DNA of 19,057 bases from Cerrena zonata. Taxonomy: Eukaryota > Basidiomycota > Agaricomycetes > Polyporales > Cerrenaceae. The DNA lies in the NCBI GenBank assembly GCA_038087015.1, contig JASBNA010000158.1, positions 1 to 19,057 on the forward strand. The letters are read 5' to 3'. The notes under the pieces were generated by a model. The model was not told the origin of the DNA. It did not search any database and worked only from the letters and a program-made list of their open reading frames with translations. This document shows, one piece after another, positions 18,419 through 19,057 of this stretch (position 1 is its first letter; each line of letters opens with the position of its first letter). The translations under genes and the position numbers were made by a program.

Positions 18419-18539
18419 CAAGTAGCTCTTCACGTCCAGCGGCAGGTTGCTTTTATTCAGGTGTGAGAATAAATAGGGAGTGAGAAAGAAATGGTGCGTA
18501 CTATATTGGGTGTCCAACTTCGAAGAACAATACTTTGCG

Positions 18540-18546
18540 TTTTATA
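18540..18546 (-). promoter_or_regulatory. TATA box of NTase-like gene 2
   Basis: TATAAAA on the minus strand. A transcript starting about 30 bp downstream would have the ATG at 18416-18418 as its first start codon. Confidence 0.5.
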
Positions 18547-19030
18547 AACGGAGTAAAATGCATATTTTTAGATGGAAGGTTTTGAGAACGATGCGGTTGA
18601 GGGCGGTTGCGGAATTGAAAACGGGGGGCTGGCGGTTGGTGCGTTTGGCTGGCTGCAATAAATAGCGGTGCGGCAGACACTGCAGCAAACAGTCACTGAC
18701 GTCAGAATCGAAGGGTGAAGAGTTTTTCACGTGCATGCGAAACATGTAGCCAAGTTTGAGAGACGTCAAGAGCGTGGGTAGTTTAGAATTGACGGTTAGC
18801 ATGTACGGCCAAGTAAAAACTTTCAGAGTATCACTACATGTTGCTCGATGAGGGAGGTTTTATTGTAATGGCGCGGAGTGTGTTTTAAAGTTGTCGTCGC
18901 ACAAAGCGCTGGAGTTGCATTTTTATGTTTGTATGAAGTTGCAGTGGCTGACGTATCCCGTGAATGGTGATAACCCGTGGGTGGTCACCACGCTGTTACG
19001 GAAGTGAAATGTCCACCATGCAAGTCACCT

Positions 19031-19043
19031 CAGGCTTTGCCTG
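19031..19043. repeat. Short GC-rich hairpin at the right edge
   Basis: CAGGC-TTT-GCCTG is a perfect 5-bp stem with a 3-nt loop, 14 nt from the end of the window. Helitron 3' ends carry such hairpins just before CTRR, but the downstream sequence is cut off here, so this is only a candidate. Confidence 0.4.
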
Positions 19044-19057
19044 TTAGGGTTACGCTC

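Larger units (their letters stand above)
18419..19057. other. Right-hand region without a supported gene
   Basis: About 640 bp. It holds the promoter of NTase-like gene 2, a 10-bp palindrome CTGACGTCAG (18696-18705, with a CRE-type core), and small inverted repeats close to the right edge. Short frames at 18480-18665 (plus) and 18542-18802 (minus) overlap the promoter and show nothing recognisable. Confidence 0.5.

Noticed and set aside
18542..18802. 86-codon minus-strand frame
   Set aside because: It overlaps the TATA box of NTase-like gene 2 and has no domain.
19044..19052. TTAGGGTTA, resembling telomeric repeat
   Set aside because: Only one and a half units and no array. This is expected by chance and does not show that the contig reaches a telomere.

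Overview
The window looks like genomic DNA from a basidiomycete fungus, most likely an Agaricomycete, and is dominated by mobile-element genes. The evidence is eukaryotic gene structure with very short introns (mostly 45-61 bp, GTRAGT-type donors, pyrimidine-poor CAG/TAG acceptors), CT-rich 5' leaders behind TATA boxes, and several protein families that I remember as recurrent but uncharacterised in Agaricomycete genomes. That recollection was not checked by a search.

Left part (about 1-7540): a pyrimidine-rich leader with a TATA box, then one uninterrupted 6.7-kb reading frame. It encodes an apparently intact Helitron rolling-circle transposase (HUH/Y2 Rep plus PIF1-like helicase). An ubiquitin-specific-protease-like domain is fused to its C-terminus.

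Middle part (7541-13558): three spliced genes packed close to the transposase. Gene B (minus strand, 4 exons) ends 23 bp from the transposase stop, tail to tail. Genes B and C diverge from a shared promoter region of about 500 bp with a TATAAG box facing each way. Gene C (5 exons) is followed after only 50 bp by gene D (large, about 870 aa). B and C have C-terminal segments that may be small beta-barrel (OB-like) domains. D belongs to a large tryptophan-rich basidiomycete family. Together with the transposase they look like a compact four-gene mobile module; the shared mobility and the DNA-binding roles are inference.

Right part (13559-19057): two minus-strand paralogues with a nucleotidyltransferase-like signature (GS, then DxD, then a later D) flank two plus-strand spliced genes of unknown function, E and F. 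The last 640 bp contain no supported gene, only a TATA box and small inverted repeats near the right edge.

I could not identify Helitron ends (5' TC, 3' hairpin plus CTRR), so I do not know where the element starts or stops, or whether the right part is its cargo or neighbouring host DNA. No tRNA, rRNA or CRISPR array was seen.
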